Positions 1-8,251 are shown, counted from the stretch's first letter. The stretch: DNA of 64,000 bases from Methanohalophilus profundi (GCF_004137855.1 NZ_QBKB01000002.1:1048180-1112179); one strand, 5' to 3'. Numbers and translations: made by a program. The notes: generated from the sequence alone by a model not told the origin.

Positions 1-1
1 C

Positions 2-289
2 TATAAGGCTGAAAAGTCGGGTAAGAGAACAATAAGAATTGATGAATCATATACTTCAAAAAAATGTTGTGTTTGCGGAACTATCAAGAATATACCACTC
101 GGGGATCGAACATATGAATGTAGTGTATGTGGAAATATTCTGGATAGAGATTCAAATAGTTCAGTAAACATTTTATTGAGGTATCTCAAACATAATGCTC
201 TGTGGACGAGCTATCAACAAACAGTTGATAATCTGCGACAAACAGGTTTATTGATCGGAATTATTCCTAACGGAATGATATCGAGATGA
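2..289 (+). CDS. tnpB: TnpB-family RNA-guided nuclease, C-terminal part
   Basis: These 95 C-terminal residues belong to a TnpB/OrfB protein of an IS605-type element; the N-terminal part lies outside the window. The zinc ribbon is visible as CCVCG and CSVCG. It is followed by the last RuvC acidic residue in DRDSNSSVNI, which matches the family pattern DRDxNAAxNI. TnpB proteins are RNA-guided DNA nucleases that help retain the transposon; that role is family knowledge. The visible part is uninterrupted and ends in TGA. It differs clearly from the TnpBs of the other two elements, so the three elements are not recent copies of one another. Confidence 0.85.
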   Translation, partial: YKAEKSGKRTIRIDESYTSKKCCVCGTIKNIPLGDRTYECSVCGNILDRDSNSSVNILLRYLKHNALWTSYQQTVDNLRQTGLLIGIIPNGMISR

Positions 290-363
290 AGTAAACACTC
301 GCCGGAAGCCGCTTCCTCAAATTAACGTGTCTTTGACACGCTAATTAGGGAGGGGTAGTTCAC
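290..363 (+). ncRNA. Candidate omega-RNA scaffold / right-end hairpin
   Basis: The stretch between the tnpB stop and the right end is where IS605-type elements encode the scaffold of the TnpB guide RNA. It holds a strong inverted repeat around 332-352 and a purine-rich end. If it works like characterised omega-RNAs, the guide would be the flanking host DNA from about position 364. Assignment rests on position and the hairpin only. Confidence 0.35.
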
Positions 364-408
364 TTGTGCAAATAGAATACAAATGTCTAATGCTCTTGTC
401 TGACTAAC

Positions 409-624
409 TCATCCCCCTCCCATATCCGCAAGTTTCCCAACCACCCTCTCCGCAACCTCATCGACCTGACCTTTGCGTTTGCGTTTCTCATACTCTCCAA
501 CAATATGGTCAACCGCTGCACTTTTCCTGCACTCCCTCTCCTTCATCACCCTGTGGATTACCAAAAGAGTATTCCTGTCCACGGTGGTATGGATTATCGT
601 CCTCAGAAAGCCACCTCCTGCAAG
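409..624 (-). pseudogene. Short basic ORF, remnant of unknown gene
   Basis: An open frame of about 70 codons reads toward the left end, with ATG at 546 (45 residues) or alternative upstream starts. The C-terminal half is highly charged (motif EYEKRKRKGQ) and ends in TGA. Neighbouring text upstream at 629-833 looks like another fragment of the same decayed island. I do not recognise a family. It may be a phage or plasmid remnant left between the TnpB element and the defence pair. Confidence 0.3.
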
Positions 625-628
625 AAGA

Positions 629-833
629 TCAGTCCTTGTCCTCCTCGCATAACGTATTCAGTTCTCCGGACAGCGCGTTGGCCTTCTCCAGCACCTCCGG
701 CGAATTGGCGATTTTGGCAGGATTTACCTGCGTGCGGGATACCTCCTGGTTCACATTGACCTTCTCATCCAGTCATAATAGGTGGTGGGATCTATCCCCA
801 CAGCATCACATGCATAGGTTATGAAAACCCCGG
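629..833 (-). pseudogene. Decayed HTH / phage terminase-small-subunit-like fragment
   Basis: On the minus strand the peptide ACDAVGIDPTTYYDWM resembles the helix-turn-helix of phage terminase small subunits and related transposase-like proteins (pattern A-GI--xTYY-W). After a one-base frame change near 765 it continues as a charged helical peptide (SPEVLEKANALSGELN) to a TGA at 629. The N-terminal start is missing. I infer a provirus remnant; the family call is tentative because only about 65 residues are left. Confidence 0.35.
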
Positions 834-850
834 GACTGCAAAAAAGATAA

Positions 851-1493
851 TTACCAGCGCTTTTTGCGGTTTTCTTTTTTTATTTTGTCAATTCTATCGA
901 TTACTTCGTGTACCTGCGTACAGGGATTACTTTCTGTGCTGACAATGTTTATTCCATTGTCATTGTGCATTTTGACCAGTTTTTTGGAGTTTTGAATTGC
1001 ATCTTCCATATTTTCACAGAGCAATTCATAGTAATTTTTACTTTTGGAATATTTTGTCATATATTTATCCAGTCTCTGATATATTCTTTCTTTCACCTGT
1101 CTTTCGGTAACTCTTTCAAAATGTAATAGGAACCAGAGTTTAAAAAAAAGGATTTGAAAAACATATATTTATGCCATTTTTGTTTGCTTTTTCTATTGCT
1201 TCACGCAACTCTTTATTGGTTACTGTTTTGTCCTGATTATCACAATCAAACACACAATAGACATATTCTCCGTCATTTTGGGGATTATACCCGTCATGCC
1301 TCATTCTCTCTATAGCGTATTCAACAACACCTTTTGCATCTTTGTCCTGTGAAGACATCGTTTTAATTGTCAGGTAGGCACCCTTTTCCCTGAAATTTTC
1401 AAAATACAGACGTTCTGTTTTTTCACCCTCACAGACAAGCAACATAATAGAGTTTGTTTTTCTGTTTCCTTTTTTACGATTTCTGGGACTCAT
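851..1493 (-). pseudogene. rloB: RloB / AbiLii-like TOPRIM protein, frameshifted
   Basis: RloB-family protein, the partner of the AAA ATPase encoded just upstream. Such pairs are known as RloAB and as the abortive-infection system AbiL. The TOPRIM-like core is visible as LLVCEGEKTERLYFENF near residue 20 and the acidic CVFDCDN near residue 80. The frame stops at NPFF in a run of eight T (minus strand) near 1140. Removing one T restores FKLWFLLHF and runs on to a TAA at 851, giving about 210 residues, the usual family length. The ATG overlaps the upstream TGA by four bases, so translation is coupled. The break is either an assembly error or a recent homopolymer mutation. Confidence 0.8.
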
Positions 1494-2794
1494 TTTAACA
1501 GACCCTCAAGATTACCTATGAATGGAAGTGCTCCATACTTACCATTAAGATAACCTTTATCAATATTTGCATTTTTCCTCGGATTATATTCGAGAAGTGA
1601 ATACAGGTCTGTAACACCGCCTTCATTCTTTTCCGTAAACCATATCTGGTCTCTTCTAAGTAGATCAACATCTAAGAAATGAGTATTATGACTGGTAAAA
1701 ATTAGTTGTGCACCATTCCTGTTAATCTCCGGGTTATTAAATAAAGATAGTAAAGCTTCACAAAGTAATGGATGTAATTTACTCTCTAACTCATCCACCA
1801 ACAGAACATATCCTTTCTTTAAGGATTCTGTAAATGGCCCGATTAATGAAAAAAATCTTTTCGTACCTTCTGATTCATCATCGTATTCAAATGGCACAGT
1901 TATAGGATTTCCTGTTTTATCCCTGCCATTATGGTAAAACTTAACATCTGCCTTCTTTATCTCAGGAATACTATTCTTTTCTTCTTTTTTGCTGCCTTCT
2001 TCTTGTTCTTTTGCAGTTTCATATTTAATAAAGGATTTAAGATGGTCTGGTAATTCATCGACATCCACTTTTTTTATCGTTGCATCTAAATTACTTATAC
2101 CGAAATCTGCCAAATAGAGCAGATCTATAACCCAATCCTCTATACCTTCATTTTCCTGCATAATTTCAACTGTTATTTCACGTGGCATTCTCTCAGAACT
2201 TATCATTTGTAACTTTCTTGAAAACCACATGAAAGGTATTTTTGTTTTCTCATAATTCTGCTGGGCAGAATTAGAAAAATAAAGTACATTTTCAAGCGTA
2301 CGATCCGCTATTGACCTCTGTTTTCCTTTATCTTTTGTAAATTTGTAGTCGTTTGTATTACTTCTTTCAAAAATAATTGATTTAGTACCCTTTGGATAAT
2401 AATACAAATATTCATCAATTACTTTTTCAGCATTTAACGAGACTCCGTAATTATATCGGACCCCATCCTCTATGAAATCAACTTTTATTTTACAGGGTTT
2501 TGAAAACTGTTCACTGTCAAGTTTAAAGGGGTAAAAAGGAATCTTTTCCCCGGGTACATTTTTAGAAGAATTAAGAATCAGGTTACGGGTATAATTCAGA
2601 GCATGAATCACATTACTTTTTCCTGAAGCATTTGCCCCGTAAATAACAGCTGATCTTAGTAACCTGTCTTTTTTCAGTGTCTTCTTATCTGATATTAAAT
2701 TATATTCATGGGAATTGTCACTCGAAGCAAGCATACTGAATAATACTTCATCTTTCATAGACAGGAAATTTTCTATACTGAAATCTATTAACAT
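1490..2794 (-). CDS. rloA: RloA / AbiLi-like AAA15 ATPase
   Basis: AAA_15/21-type ATPase of 434 residues with an SMC/ABC-like nucleotide-binding fold. Walker A is GANASGKSN at residues 53-61. The region DDESEGTKRFF near 325 is signature-like and VLLVDELESKLHP near 350 is Walker B. These are followed by the conserved histidine switch in FTSHNTHFLD. The N-terminus MLIDFSIENFLSM is typical of the family. It is the first gene of a two-gene operon with RloB. Such pairs act in phage defence by abortive infection; that function is inferred from the family. The gene looks complete. Confidence 0.85.
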   Translation of the reverse strand: MLIDFSIENFLSMKDEVLFSMLASSDNSHEYNLISDKKTLKKDRLLRSAVIYGANASGKSNVIHALNYTRNLILNSSKNVPGEKIPFYPFKLDSEQFSKPCKIKVDFIEDGVRYNYGVSLNAEKVIDEYLYYYPKGTKSIIFERSNTNDYKFTKDKGKQRSIADRTLENVLYFSNSAQQNYEKTKIPFMWFSRKLQMISSERMPREITVEIMQENEGIEDWVIDLLYLADFGISNLDATIKKVDVDELPDHLKSFIKYETAKEQEEGSKKEEKNSIPEIKKADVKFYHNGRDKTGNPITVPFEYDDESEGTKRFFSLIGPFTESLKKGYVLLVDELESKLHPLLCEALLSLFNNPEINRNGAQLIFTSHNTHFLDVDLLRRDQIWFTEKNEGGVTDLYSLLEYNPRKNANIDKGYLNGKYGALPFIGNLEGLLK

Positions 2795-2877
2795 TTTTCC
2801 ATCCTATTAATGAGAAAAAGGCGATCTGATTGATTTTAGAGGATATTTTGCATTTTATGTGCAAATATAAACTGAAA

Positions 2878-2912
2878 TTTGCGTGCAATCTTATAAATGT
2901 ATTGCGTGCAAT
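2878..2912 (+). promoter_or_regulatory. Paired repeat flanking a TATA box (operator-like)
   Basis: TTTGCGTGCAAT (2878-2889) and ATTGCGTGCAAT (2901-2912) are near-identical direct repeats, each close to palindromic. They bracket TTATAAAT (2890-2897), an archaeal TATA-box-like sequence. A repressor bound at the two repeats would cover the promoter, as in autoregulated toxin-antitoxin operons. The plus-strand transcript would read through the decayed hicB relic into the antitoxin at 3075. Confidence 0.5.
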
Positions 2913-2922
2913 AATGTATGAG

Positions 2923-3010
2923 AATGGAACTTAATACAAAAACACAACAGAATTAATAATTATACAATTCACAGCCACCCCCGAGACTGCAGAAGAAAGT
3001 CGACACACGT
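2923..3010 (+). pseudogene. Decayed copy of the hicB promoter and start
   Basis: About 88 bases align without large gaps to 6261-6350, which covers the leader and first codons of the intact hicB at 6300. Shared words include AACTTAATA, GAATTAA/AAATTAA and GCAGAAGAA. The start codon has become ATA (2962) and a TAA appears about 17 codons later, so no antitoxin can be made. This is a relic of a second hicBA locus. Confidence 0.6.
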
Positions 3011-3074
3011 AAAAACCAATTTATTTATACGCCTAACGACATATTTGAGTATACCAAAGCAATGAGGAAATTAC

Positions 3075-3368
3075 ATGTCAAAAACAAGCAAACTACCAAC
3101 TGTTCATTCTATCTTTGATGGACAAATCGGTGCACCAACATGTAAAGACTTCGCAGATTTGCCACGGGATGAACAATCTAAACGCCTTGAAGAAATGGCA
3201 CGGAAGGCAACAACCCGTGCAGCAAAGGATGCTCTCGAAAATGGCAGATCTATTACAATCCAACAGGGTAATGCTATTGTCAGGAAACATCCAGATGGTA
3301 GGATTGAAGTGCTAAAAACACTTGAAAATGCATTTGTAACCCCAAAAAAACGTGTTTATAAGATATGA
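3075..3368 (+). CDS. Putative antitoxin of a zeta-like toxin module
   Basis: A 97-residue basic protein whose TGA overlaps the ATG of the downstream kinase-like gene (ATGA at 3365-3368). This arrangement is typical of a toxin-antitoxin operon. The central part is helical and rich in K/R/E (EEMARKATTRAAKDALENG). The C-terminal part (QQGNAIVRKHPDGRIEVL) looks like a small beta hairpin. I do not recognise a named antitoxin family; the role is inferred from size, overlap and partner. It is intact although the partner gene is interrupted, so the antitoxin may persist alone. Confidence 0.6.
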   Translation: MSKTSKLPTVHSIFDGQIGAPTCKDFADLPRDEQSKRLEEMARKATTRAAKDALENGRSITIQQGNAIVRKHPDGRIEVLKTLENAFVTPKKRVYKI

Positions 3369-3455
3369 AACGGATTCGAATAATCGCGGGTCCAAATGGA
3401 TCAGGCAAATCTACTCTGGTCAAACAATTTACTGAAGATAAGCCCTGGTTACTGA

Positions 3456-4764
3456 GTGAACCACACCACGCTTACGCATGGTGCTTCCTGCTTCATTCTT
3501 TTTCCCAACGGAAACAAGTCCACAGGCTCTTCCCGTAGTTCCTACGGTGCTTCAAATACCTATCAAATTCTGTTTATTTAAGGCAAACTTCTTAATGTTG
3601 ATTGCAGCATTGACATCTCTGTCATGGGACATACCACAATCAGGACATTGCCATTTACGGTTTGCAAGTGTAATGCTTTTGTTATGATACCCACATACAT
3701 TGCATATTTTAGTAGATGGTTCAAATTGTCCAATTCTCAATATGCTTTTGCCGTACCATTCTGCTTTATATTCCAATTTGGTTACAAAAGAACTCCATGA
3801 TACATCACTAATGGATTGTGCAAGTTTATGATTTTTCAACATTCCAGATACGTTTAATGTTTCCAGTGCAATCGCTTGGTTTTCGCTAATTAATCTGGAA
3901 GTTAATTTATGCTGAAAATCATTTCTCTGATTTGCTATTTTCTCATGAAGTTTTGCTATCTGCTGTCTTGCTTTATCTCTATTGTTTGAACCTCTTTGTT
4001 TTCGTGAGAGACGCTTTTGTAATACTTTCAAACGTTTTATTGAATTATTAAGATGCTTGGGATTATCTATTTTTTCACCGTTAGACATGATGGCAAAATC
4101 CTTAATTCCAACATCAATACCAACCGTACTATTTACATCAAACTTTTGTTTGGCAGGTAAATCTTTACCATCATCTACAAGAATACTAATGAAATATTTA
4201 CCAGATGGTATTTTCGATATTGTTGCAGTTTTCAAGTTACCTTCAAAACATCGATGCACTTTGTTTTTATCCAACCGATTTTAGGTAATTTCACTTTATC
4301 ATTATCAAAATCTACTTCATAATGTTGTGGAACAGAAAATGATTGTACTGGATTTTTTTTTGATTTAAATTTAGGAAAACCCTTTTTTTTCCCTAAAAAA
4401 TCTGGTAAATGCATTATCCAGATTAAGAGTAGCCCCTCGTAAAGATTGTGAATTCACCTCTTTCAACCATTCCATTTCATCATACAATGTTGGAATCATT
4501 TTATTTAATGTGAATCTGGATACCGATTTTCCATCTTGTTCATAAGTTTTAATTTTCTGTTCTAACGCCCAATTATAGATTACCCTCACACATCCGAAAT
4601 GTTTGCTGAACATTTCTTCTTGTTGTTTTGTAGGATACATTCTATATTTGTAGGCTTTTAACATGTATATCCACTTATGTATTTAACATTATTTATGCTT
4701 TGCGTCAAAACAACAAAAAAGACGCATTCATCTCCTACCTTGCGGAAGGAGTCTTCTGCTGTTT
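3456..4764 (-). mobile_element. IS200/IS605-type element (TnpB only) inserted in toxin gene
   Basis: The element is about 1.3 kb, reads on the minus strand and lies inside the zeta-like gene. The left end (near 4764) carries an imperfect hairpin with stem CTCCT/AGGAG and loop GCAA, nearly identical to the left end of the element at 18587. The right end (near 3456) has a hairpin CACCA-T-GC/GC-G-TGGTG and ends GTGGTTCAC. The boundaries were chosen as the positions that restore the host reading frame, so they are accurate to a few bases. There is no target duplication, as expected of this family. No tnpA is present; movement would need a TnpA from elsewhere. Confidence 0.85.
3552..4664 (-). pseudogene. 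tnpB: TnpB with two compensating frameshifts
   Basis: TnpB/OrfB nuclease of the element inserted in the zeta-like gene. Pieces in order are an N-terminal OrfB_HTH (MLKAYKYRMYPTKQQEEMF, 4664 down), a middle piece (GFPKFKSKKNP) and the RuvC/zinc-ribbon part. RuvC acids are seen in GIDVGIKDFA, ALETLN and DRDVNAAINI; zinc ligands in CNVCG and CPDCG. One extra A in an A-run near 4388 and one missing A near 4256 break the frame and then restore it. Correcting both gives about 370 residues, normal for TnpB. As written it is a pseudogene, but both changes are in A-runs and may be sequencing errors. Confidence 0.8.
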
Positions 4765-5402
4765 AAGATAAACAATTCCATATTGATCCTGACAAACTCA
4801 ATATCACAGACACTATTGATTTTGGAAAATTTGGGATACAAACAAATATATCCGAATTCAAAGACCATCTTTTAAGATCAACCCTATTTCCAAAAAGTAA
4901 TATTGACATTGAAGATATCAAATTTGGAAACAATTGTCTTATCAATGATCTAAACAATCCATATGTTGGTTCACTGGTAGCAGATTTCATTAGAGATCAG
5001 CTAGTTGAGTCAGATATCAATTTATTTTCATTTGAAACAGTATTTTCACATGAATCTAAACTTGAATTCATGGAACGAGCTAAGCAAAAAGGTTGGAGCC
5101 TATATCTTTATTTTGTAAGTACATCAGATATTACAATTAATCAAGATCGAGTGAAAGAACGTACTGAGAAAGGAGAGCATAGTGTTCCTGACCAGAAAAT
5201 AATAGATCGATATATAAAATCTAATAATTTTTTATATGACGCATCAAAGCTATGCAGAAGAGCATATGTATTCGACAATTCAACTGAAGGTTCAGCTGTC
5301 TTAATTGCAGAAAAAGATATTGATGGAACTATTCTGATAAAAACTGAAAATCAGTTACCACGCTGGGTTGTTACATATCTTTTTTCGAAACTTGAATCTT
5401 AA

Positions 5403-6299
5403 TTTATCCTGTTTCATAAAATTGATACTGATGATATGAAAATATCATTTTGAATTATTTTTCGGTCAGCGATGTGAATTATCGGTCAAATCGATTTTTC
5501 GGACAAAATAGTAGTTCACCCCTGATCTTCACCAGGATTGCACTTCCGGGAGCCGGAGGTTGTATTTTACAGTAAATAGGGACCTCTGCCCACTGTGGAG
5601 GAGCCGTATATTCTGGAAGATGGGTGAATTATTGTGTTTGTATTCATGGTTTGATCAGGCCTGATTGGACTAAATCCATATGTAATATAATTATTTGGAT
5701 TCAAAATTTCAGAAAAAATATCAGACAAGACCCACTTAAGTAATACTACAACTCCCCAGAATTAAATAAAGCCTGCACACCAACCTTCTCCGGCCCCGAT
5801 CCCCATCAGCCCTGCAAACAACACCTCAGAGTACAGTACAATTTCCTGTCAGCCAGTTTTTCGTCCACTTCAAACGTATTCCCGCATACCGGGCAGATTT
5901 TCTCGATTAAACGCAGTTAAATTTAGCCGTATATTATAATATTTTGTGTATATACAGAATAGAACTCTTGCCTGTGAAATAATCCTGAGCCAAAAGTACC
6001 GGAAAAGTTGATGCGGCCCGTTTAACAAATCCGCCTCCTGACATGAGATGTGCGACATTGCAGGGTCGCAGATATCCGTAATGTCGGGCAGAATACAGAA
6101 GACAGTACCTGTACGCAGATGTGAAAAGTTGTTGGATATAGCCGGATAATGACAGCAAAAAAAGAAAAGATGAGAGTACATGCACCCCCGACACTACCGG
6201 AAAGTGTCGACTATTTATCCTGAATTTCTTTCTGTTTTTTAGTGTTAGCCGCTCCAACGAAATGAAACTTAATATACAAGCACGACAAAATTAACAGAT
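5403..6299. other. Intergenic region with gene fragments
   Basis: About 900 bases lie between the split toxin gene and hicB with no complete gene. Near 5510 the bases AGTAGTTCAC resemble the end of the TnpB elements and could be a solitary right end. At 5806-5916 there is a zinc-finger fragment on the minus strand. At about 6186-6206 an inverted repeat (CGACACT/AGTGTCG) lies next to text resembling the decayed hicB leader. The region is AT-rich and looks like accumulated debris. Confidence 0.5.
5806..5916 (-). pseudogene. Zinc-finger protein C-terminal fragment
   Basis: Thirty-six codons ending in TGA read KICPVCGNTFEV and then KLYCTLRC. They form a CxxC...CxxxC zinc-binding unit of the kind found in small archaeal zinc-ribbon proteins. 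There is a TAA directly upstream in the same frame and no start codon, so only a C-terminal remnant is left. Its length and family cannot be determined. Confidence 0.4.
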
Positions 6300-6506
6300 A
6301 TGCAATACACAGTCGTACTTACAGATGCAGAAGAAGGCGGATACACAGCACATTGCCTCGAACTTCCTGCTGCTATCAGTGAAGGCGATACTCGAAAAGC
6401 AGCCCTCGAGAATATAAAGGAGGCAATCCAGCTTGTGCTTGAGGTCACCGAAGAGCAGGCCAGAGTACTTGGTGAAATCACAAAGGTTGATGTTGCAAGT
6501 GTCTGA
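6300..6506 (+). CDS. hicB: HicB-family antitoxin
   Basis: A 68-residue protein with the partial RNase-H-like HicB fold: MQYTVVLTDAEEGGYTAHC at the N-terminus, then SEGDTRKAALENIKEAI. HicB binds and neutralises the HicA mRNA interferase and usually represses its own operon. The hicA start lies inside the last codons of hicB (6490 against stop 6504-6506), so the two are translationally coupled. The leader upstream is duplicated as a relic at 2923-3010. The gene is complete; there is no C-terminal DNA-binding domain, as is common in short HicBs. Confidence 0.9.
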   Translation: MQYTVVLTDAEEGGYTAHCLELPAAISEGDTRKAALENIKEAIQLVLEVTEEQARVLGEITKVDVASV

Positions 6507-6717
6507 ATTACCGGTTATTTCCGGCCAGAAGGTAATCAAAACTTTGGTTAAGATGGGATTTGTGGTTGTCAGGCAAAGGGCCAGCCATGTATTTTTACAA
6601 CGTGGAGAGAATACTGTAACAGTACCTTTGCACAATCCACTTAAAAAAGGAACTCTGAAAAGCATCCTCAAACAATCGGATGTTTCTCTCGAATTATTTG
6701 TTATGAGCCTTAAGTAA
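6490..6717 (+). CDS. hicA: HicA-family mRNA interferase toxin
   Basis: A 75-residue dsRBD-like HicA toxin. The start ATG at 6490 overlaps the end of hicB in another frame and gives the expected length. Family features are GQKVIKTLVKMGFVV, then RQRASHVFLQR with the catalytic histidine, then TVPLHNPLKKGTLKSILK near the C-terminus. HicA cleaves mRNA and is held inactive by HicB. Both genes look intact, so this is the only apparently functional toxin-antitoxin pair in the island. Confidence 0.9.
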   Translation: MLQVSELPVISGQKVIKTLVKMGFVVVRQRASHVFLQRGENTVTVPLHNPLKKGTLKSILKQSDVSLELFVMSLK

Positions 6718-7064
6718 CAAATCATCTCACATAGATACAGTACTTGTTTTTTCCTAAAAACATAATATTTTTACTGCTATGTGTACATGCATACGGATGC
6801 TACGCATCGTAGATGATAGTAGAGTATGGAAGGCATGGATATGCCTGTAAAGGGGAAAACGCAGAGTCGAAAATGCTTGTTGAAGATTGTATCATGTAGA
6901 ATTATTGCGAATAATCTCTTTCATATATTGCAAATTTGAGATGATTTTTGCAGCAAACGATTGTTTACAGCCGTTCCTGACAAATATTTCAAAATAAGCG
7001 TTCTTTTCACGTCTGAAAAGGTTTTGTGGGATAGATTGGAAGTGGTTTTTTGCTCACAATAATG
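6718..7064. other. Intergenic region, no gene seen
   Basis: There are 347 bases without a supported gene between hicA and the relB-like gene. It contains a perfect short inverted repeat GATGCTACGCATC near 6797 and otherwise AT-rich text. No tRNA or other RNA fold was recognised. Confidence 0.4.
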
Positions 7065-7087
7065 GAGATGTTGATATATATCATCTC
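7065..7087 (+). promoter_or_regulatory. Palindrome before relB-like gene (operator candidate)
   Basis: GAGATG (7065-7070) and CATCTC (7082-7087) form an inverted repeat around the AT-rich centre TTGATATATAT. It lies 24 bases before the antitoxin start and includes the TATA-like centre. RelB-type antitoxins bind such palindromes to repress their operon; the assignment is inferred from position. Confidence 0.45.
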
Positions 7088-7110
7088 AATAAATATGCAA
7101 TGGTGATTTC

Positions 7111-7350
7111 ATGAAGCGGTACACCGTAGCCCTACCGGACGACCTCAAAAAGGAGATACGCAAACGCAAGATCTTTGAAACCTATATCAGAAACAATACC
7201 ATCTCCAAATCTGATGCCTCCTTTTGTGAATCTATCGACTGGCATCCCGTTGACGAATTGCCCGTCAAGGAAGAGGTCGTTGATAGGATTAAATCCGAAG
7301 ATAAAAGTTCCCGTGTAAAGGTCAATGATGTAGCCGACATATTCAGGTGA
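7111..7350 (+). CDS. RelB-like antitoxin
   Basis: A 79-residue protein with an N-terminal ribbon-helix-helix-like start (MKRYTVALPDDLKKEIRK). The acidic C-terminal half (PVKEEVVDRIKSEDKSSR) is the usual toxin-binding part. Its TGA overlaps the ATG of the RelE-like gene by one base (TGATG at 7348-7352), so the genes are coupled. The palindrome just upstream suggests autoregulation. The named family is uncertain: it fits RelB/VapB-like antitoxins by layout rather than by a diagnostic motif. Confidence 0.6.
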   Translation: MKRYTVALPDDLKKEIRKRKIFETYIRNNTISKSDASFCESIDWHPVDELPVKEEVVDRIKSEDKSSRVKVNDVADIFR

Positions 7351-7611
7351 TGAAAGTGGGCCACTCCCTATACATATTACCCGCCTGCCAGAAAGATATA
7401 AAAAAACTGACCAGGAAAGATCATTCTCGAAAAGAAAATTACAGAAATTCTTGATAACCCTACTCGATACAAGCCACTGCGTAACGATCTTACCGGATAT
7501 TATAGGGTTCATGTCATGAGCAGTTTTGTATTGATTTTTGGAGTGGATACAGTAGAAGAAACAGTAACACTGGTACGATTCTCTCATCATGACGATGCCT
7601 ACGACAGGTGA
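7350..7611 (+). pseudogene. RelE-like toxin, frameshifted
   Basis: RelE/ParE-superfamily mRNA interferase. The frame from 7350 gives LPACQKDIKKLTRKD and then stops. A frame change near 7420 gives EKKITEILDNPTRYKPLRND, then GYYRVHVMSSFVLIFGVD and a C-terminal FSHHDDAYDR, ending in TGA at 7611. Conserved family features are the PLR-x(2)-L-x-GYYRV block and the C-terminal H-DxxY. With one base corrected the protein is about 87 residues, the normal size. It is a pseudogene as written, but a sequencing error is equally possible. Confidence 0.7.
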
Positions 7612-7741
7612 ATTTCCAAATAGAACACACGACCTGCATCACACACCTGGAAAAATAATGGTTACAAAAATAATGATTATAAGATAATGTAACCGGCAAT
7701 CAGAAAGACACATAAAGGACTACCAGCCATTTTTTAGTACG

Positions 7742-8251
7742 ATGAATAATCCAGAGAACAGGGATTTCGAGATCATACCCTCAGAACCCAGGCCAGGAGA
7801 TGACGTTACTATACGCGGCACATCCTCTGCAGAATCAGTGGATATAGCAATGACCTTTACCAGGACCGTGCCGGTGAAAGGTGGAAAATACAAATGTCGT
7901 ATGCCCGACACAGAAGTACCAGAAAGGCCCAATCGTTTAACGGTGAGAGCCGAAAACGTGAAGAACCTGAAGGTCAGGGTTAAGATATTGTTCTGGATGA
8001 CCAGACGTGCAAGGGCTTCAGACGGTGTGGCGCAAATCCGCGAATCCGATGTACCTTCAGGCAAATATGATATCCGCATCGAAGGTAATGCCGCAGAAGG
8101 CCAGTCTCAGGTGGATCTCACGGTCGCTGCCAGCCGGACCATAAAGGTTGAGAACGGCAGGTTTGAAGAAACCTTTCCTACCAGGGCCATTCCCGCAGAT
8201 GAATTTGAAGTAACAGTCGCAGAACAGACTGAAACTATCAAACTGCACTGA
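7742..8251 (+). CDS. Hypothetical protein, beta-rich
   Basis: A 169-residue protein with no signal peptide or membrane segment. Spaced V/I-x-V patterns (DDVTIRGTSSAESVDI, GKYDIRIEGNA, TIKVENGRFEETFPT) suggest two Ig-like or carbohydrate-binding-like beta sandwiches. I do not recognise a named family. It stands alone, with LysE 47 bases downstream on the same strand, so a shared transcript is possible. Codon use resembles the housekeeping genes of the window rather than the AT-rich island to the left. Confidence 0.7.
   Translation: MNNPENRDFEIIPSEPRPGDDVTIRGTSSAESVDIAMTFTRTVPVKGGKYKCRMPDTEVPERPNRLTVRAENVKNLKVRVKILFWMTRRARASDGVAQIRESDVPSGKYDIRIEGNAAEGQSQVDLTVAASRTIKVENGRFEETFPTRAIPADEFEVTVAEQTETIKLH

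Larger units (their letters stand above)
1..363 (+). mobile_element. IS200/IS605-type element, right end only
   Basis: This is the 3' part of an insertion sequence of the TnpB-carrying type, cut by the window edge. It contains the end of tnpB followed by about 75 bases of right end. The boundary is placed after the bases GGGGTAGTTCAC because the other two elements of this window end in closely similar bases (GTGGTTCAC and GGGGTAGTTGAC). The last 75 bases carry an inverted repeat (CGTGTC-TTT-GACACG), as expected for right-end hairpins of this superfamily. No TnpA is visible, so mobility in cis cannot be judged. Confidence 0.75.
3365..5402 (+). pseudogene. Zeta-toxin-like P-loop kinase interrupted by an insertion element
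   Basis: The N-terminal part (3365-3455) carries the P-loop GPNGSGKST near residue 10, typical of zeta toxins and the predicted ABC-type ATPases of COG4185. The gene resumes at 4765 and runs to a TAA at 5402 with conserved downstream text (SFETVFSHESKLEFMERAK, then a long Arg-containing helix). Joining base 3455 to 4765 restores one frame across the junction (LLKDKQFHID), giving about 240 residues. The insertion is a TnpB element in the opposite orientation. Zeta-type enzymes phosphorylate small molecules such as UDP-sugars; substrate here is unknown. In this state no toxin can be made. Confidence 0.8.

Noticed and set aside
5505-5560. A fourth TnpB element near 5510
   Set aside because: Only about ten bases resemble a right end; no tnpB or left-end hairpin is nearby.
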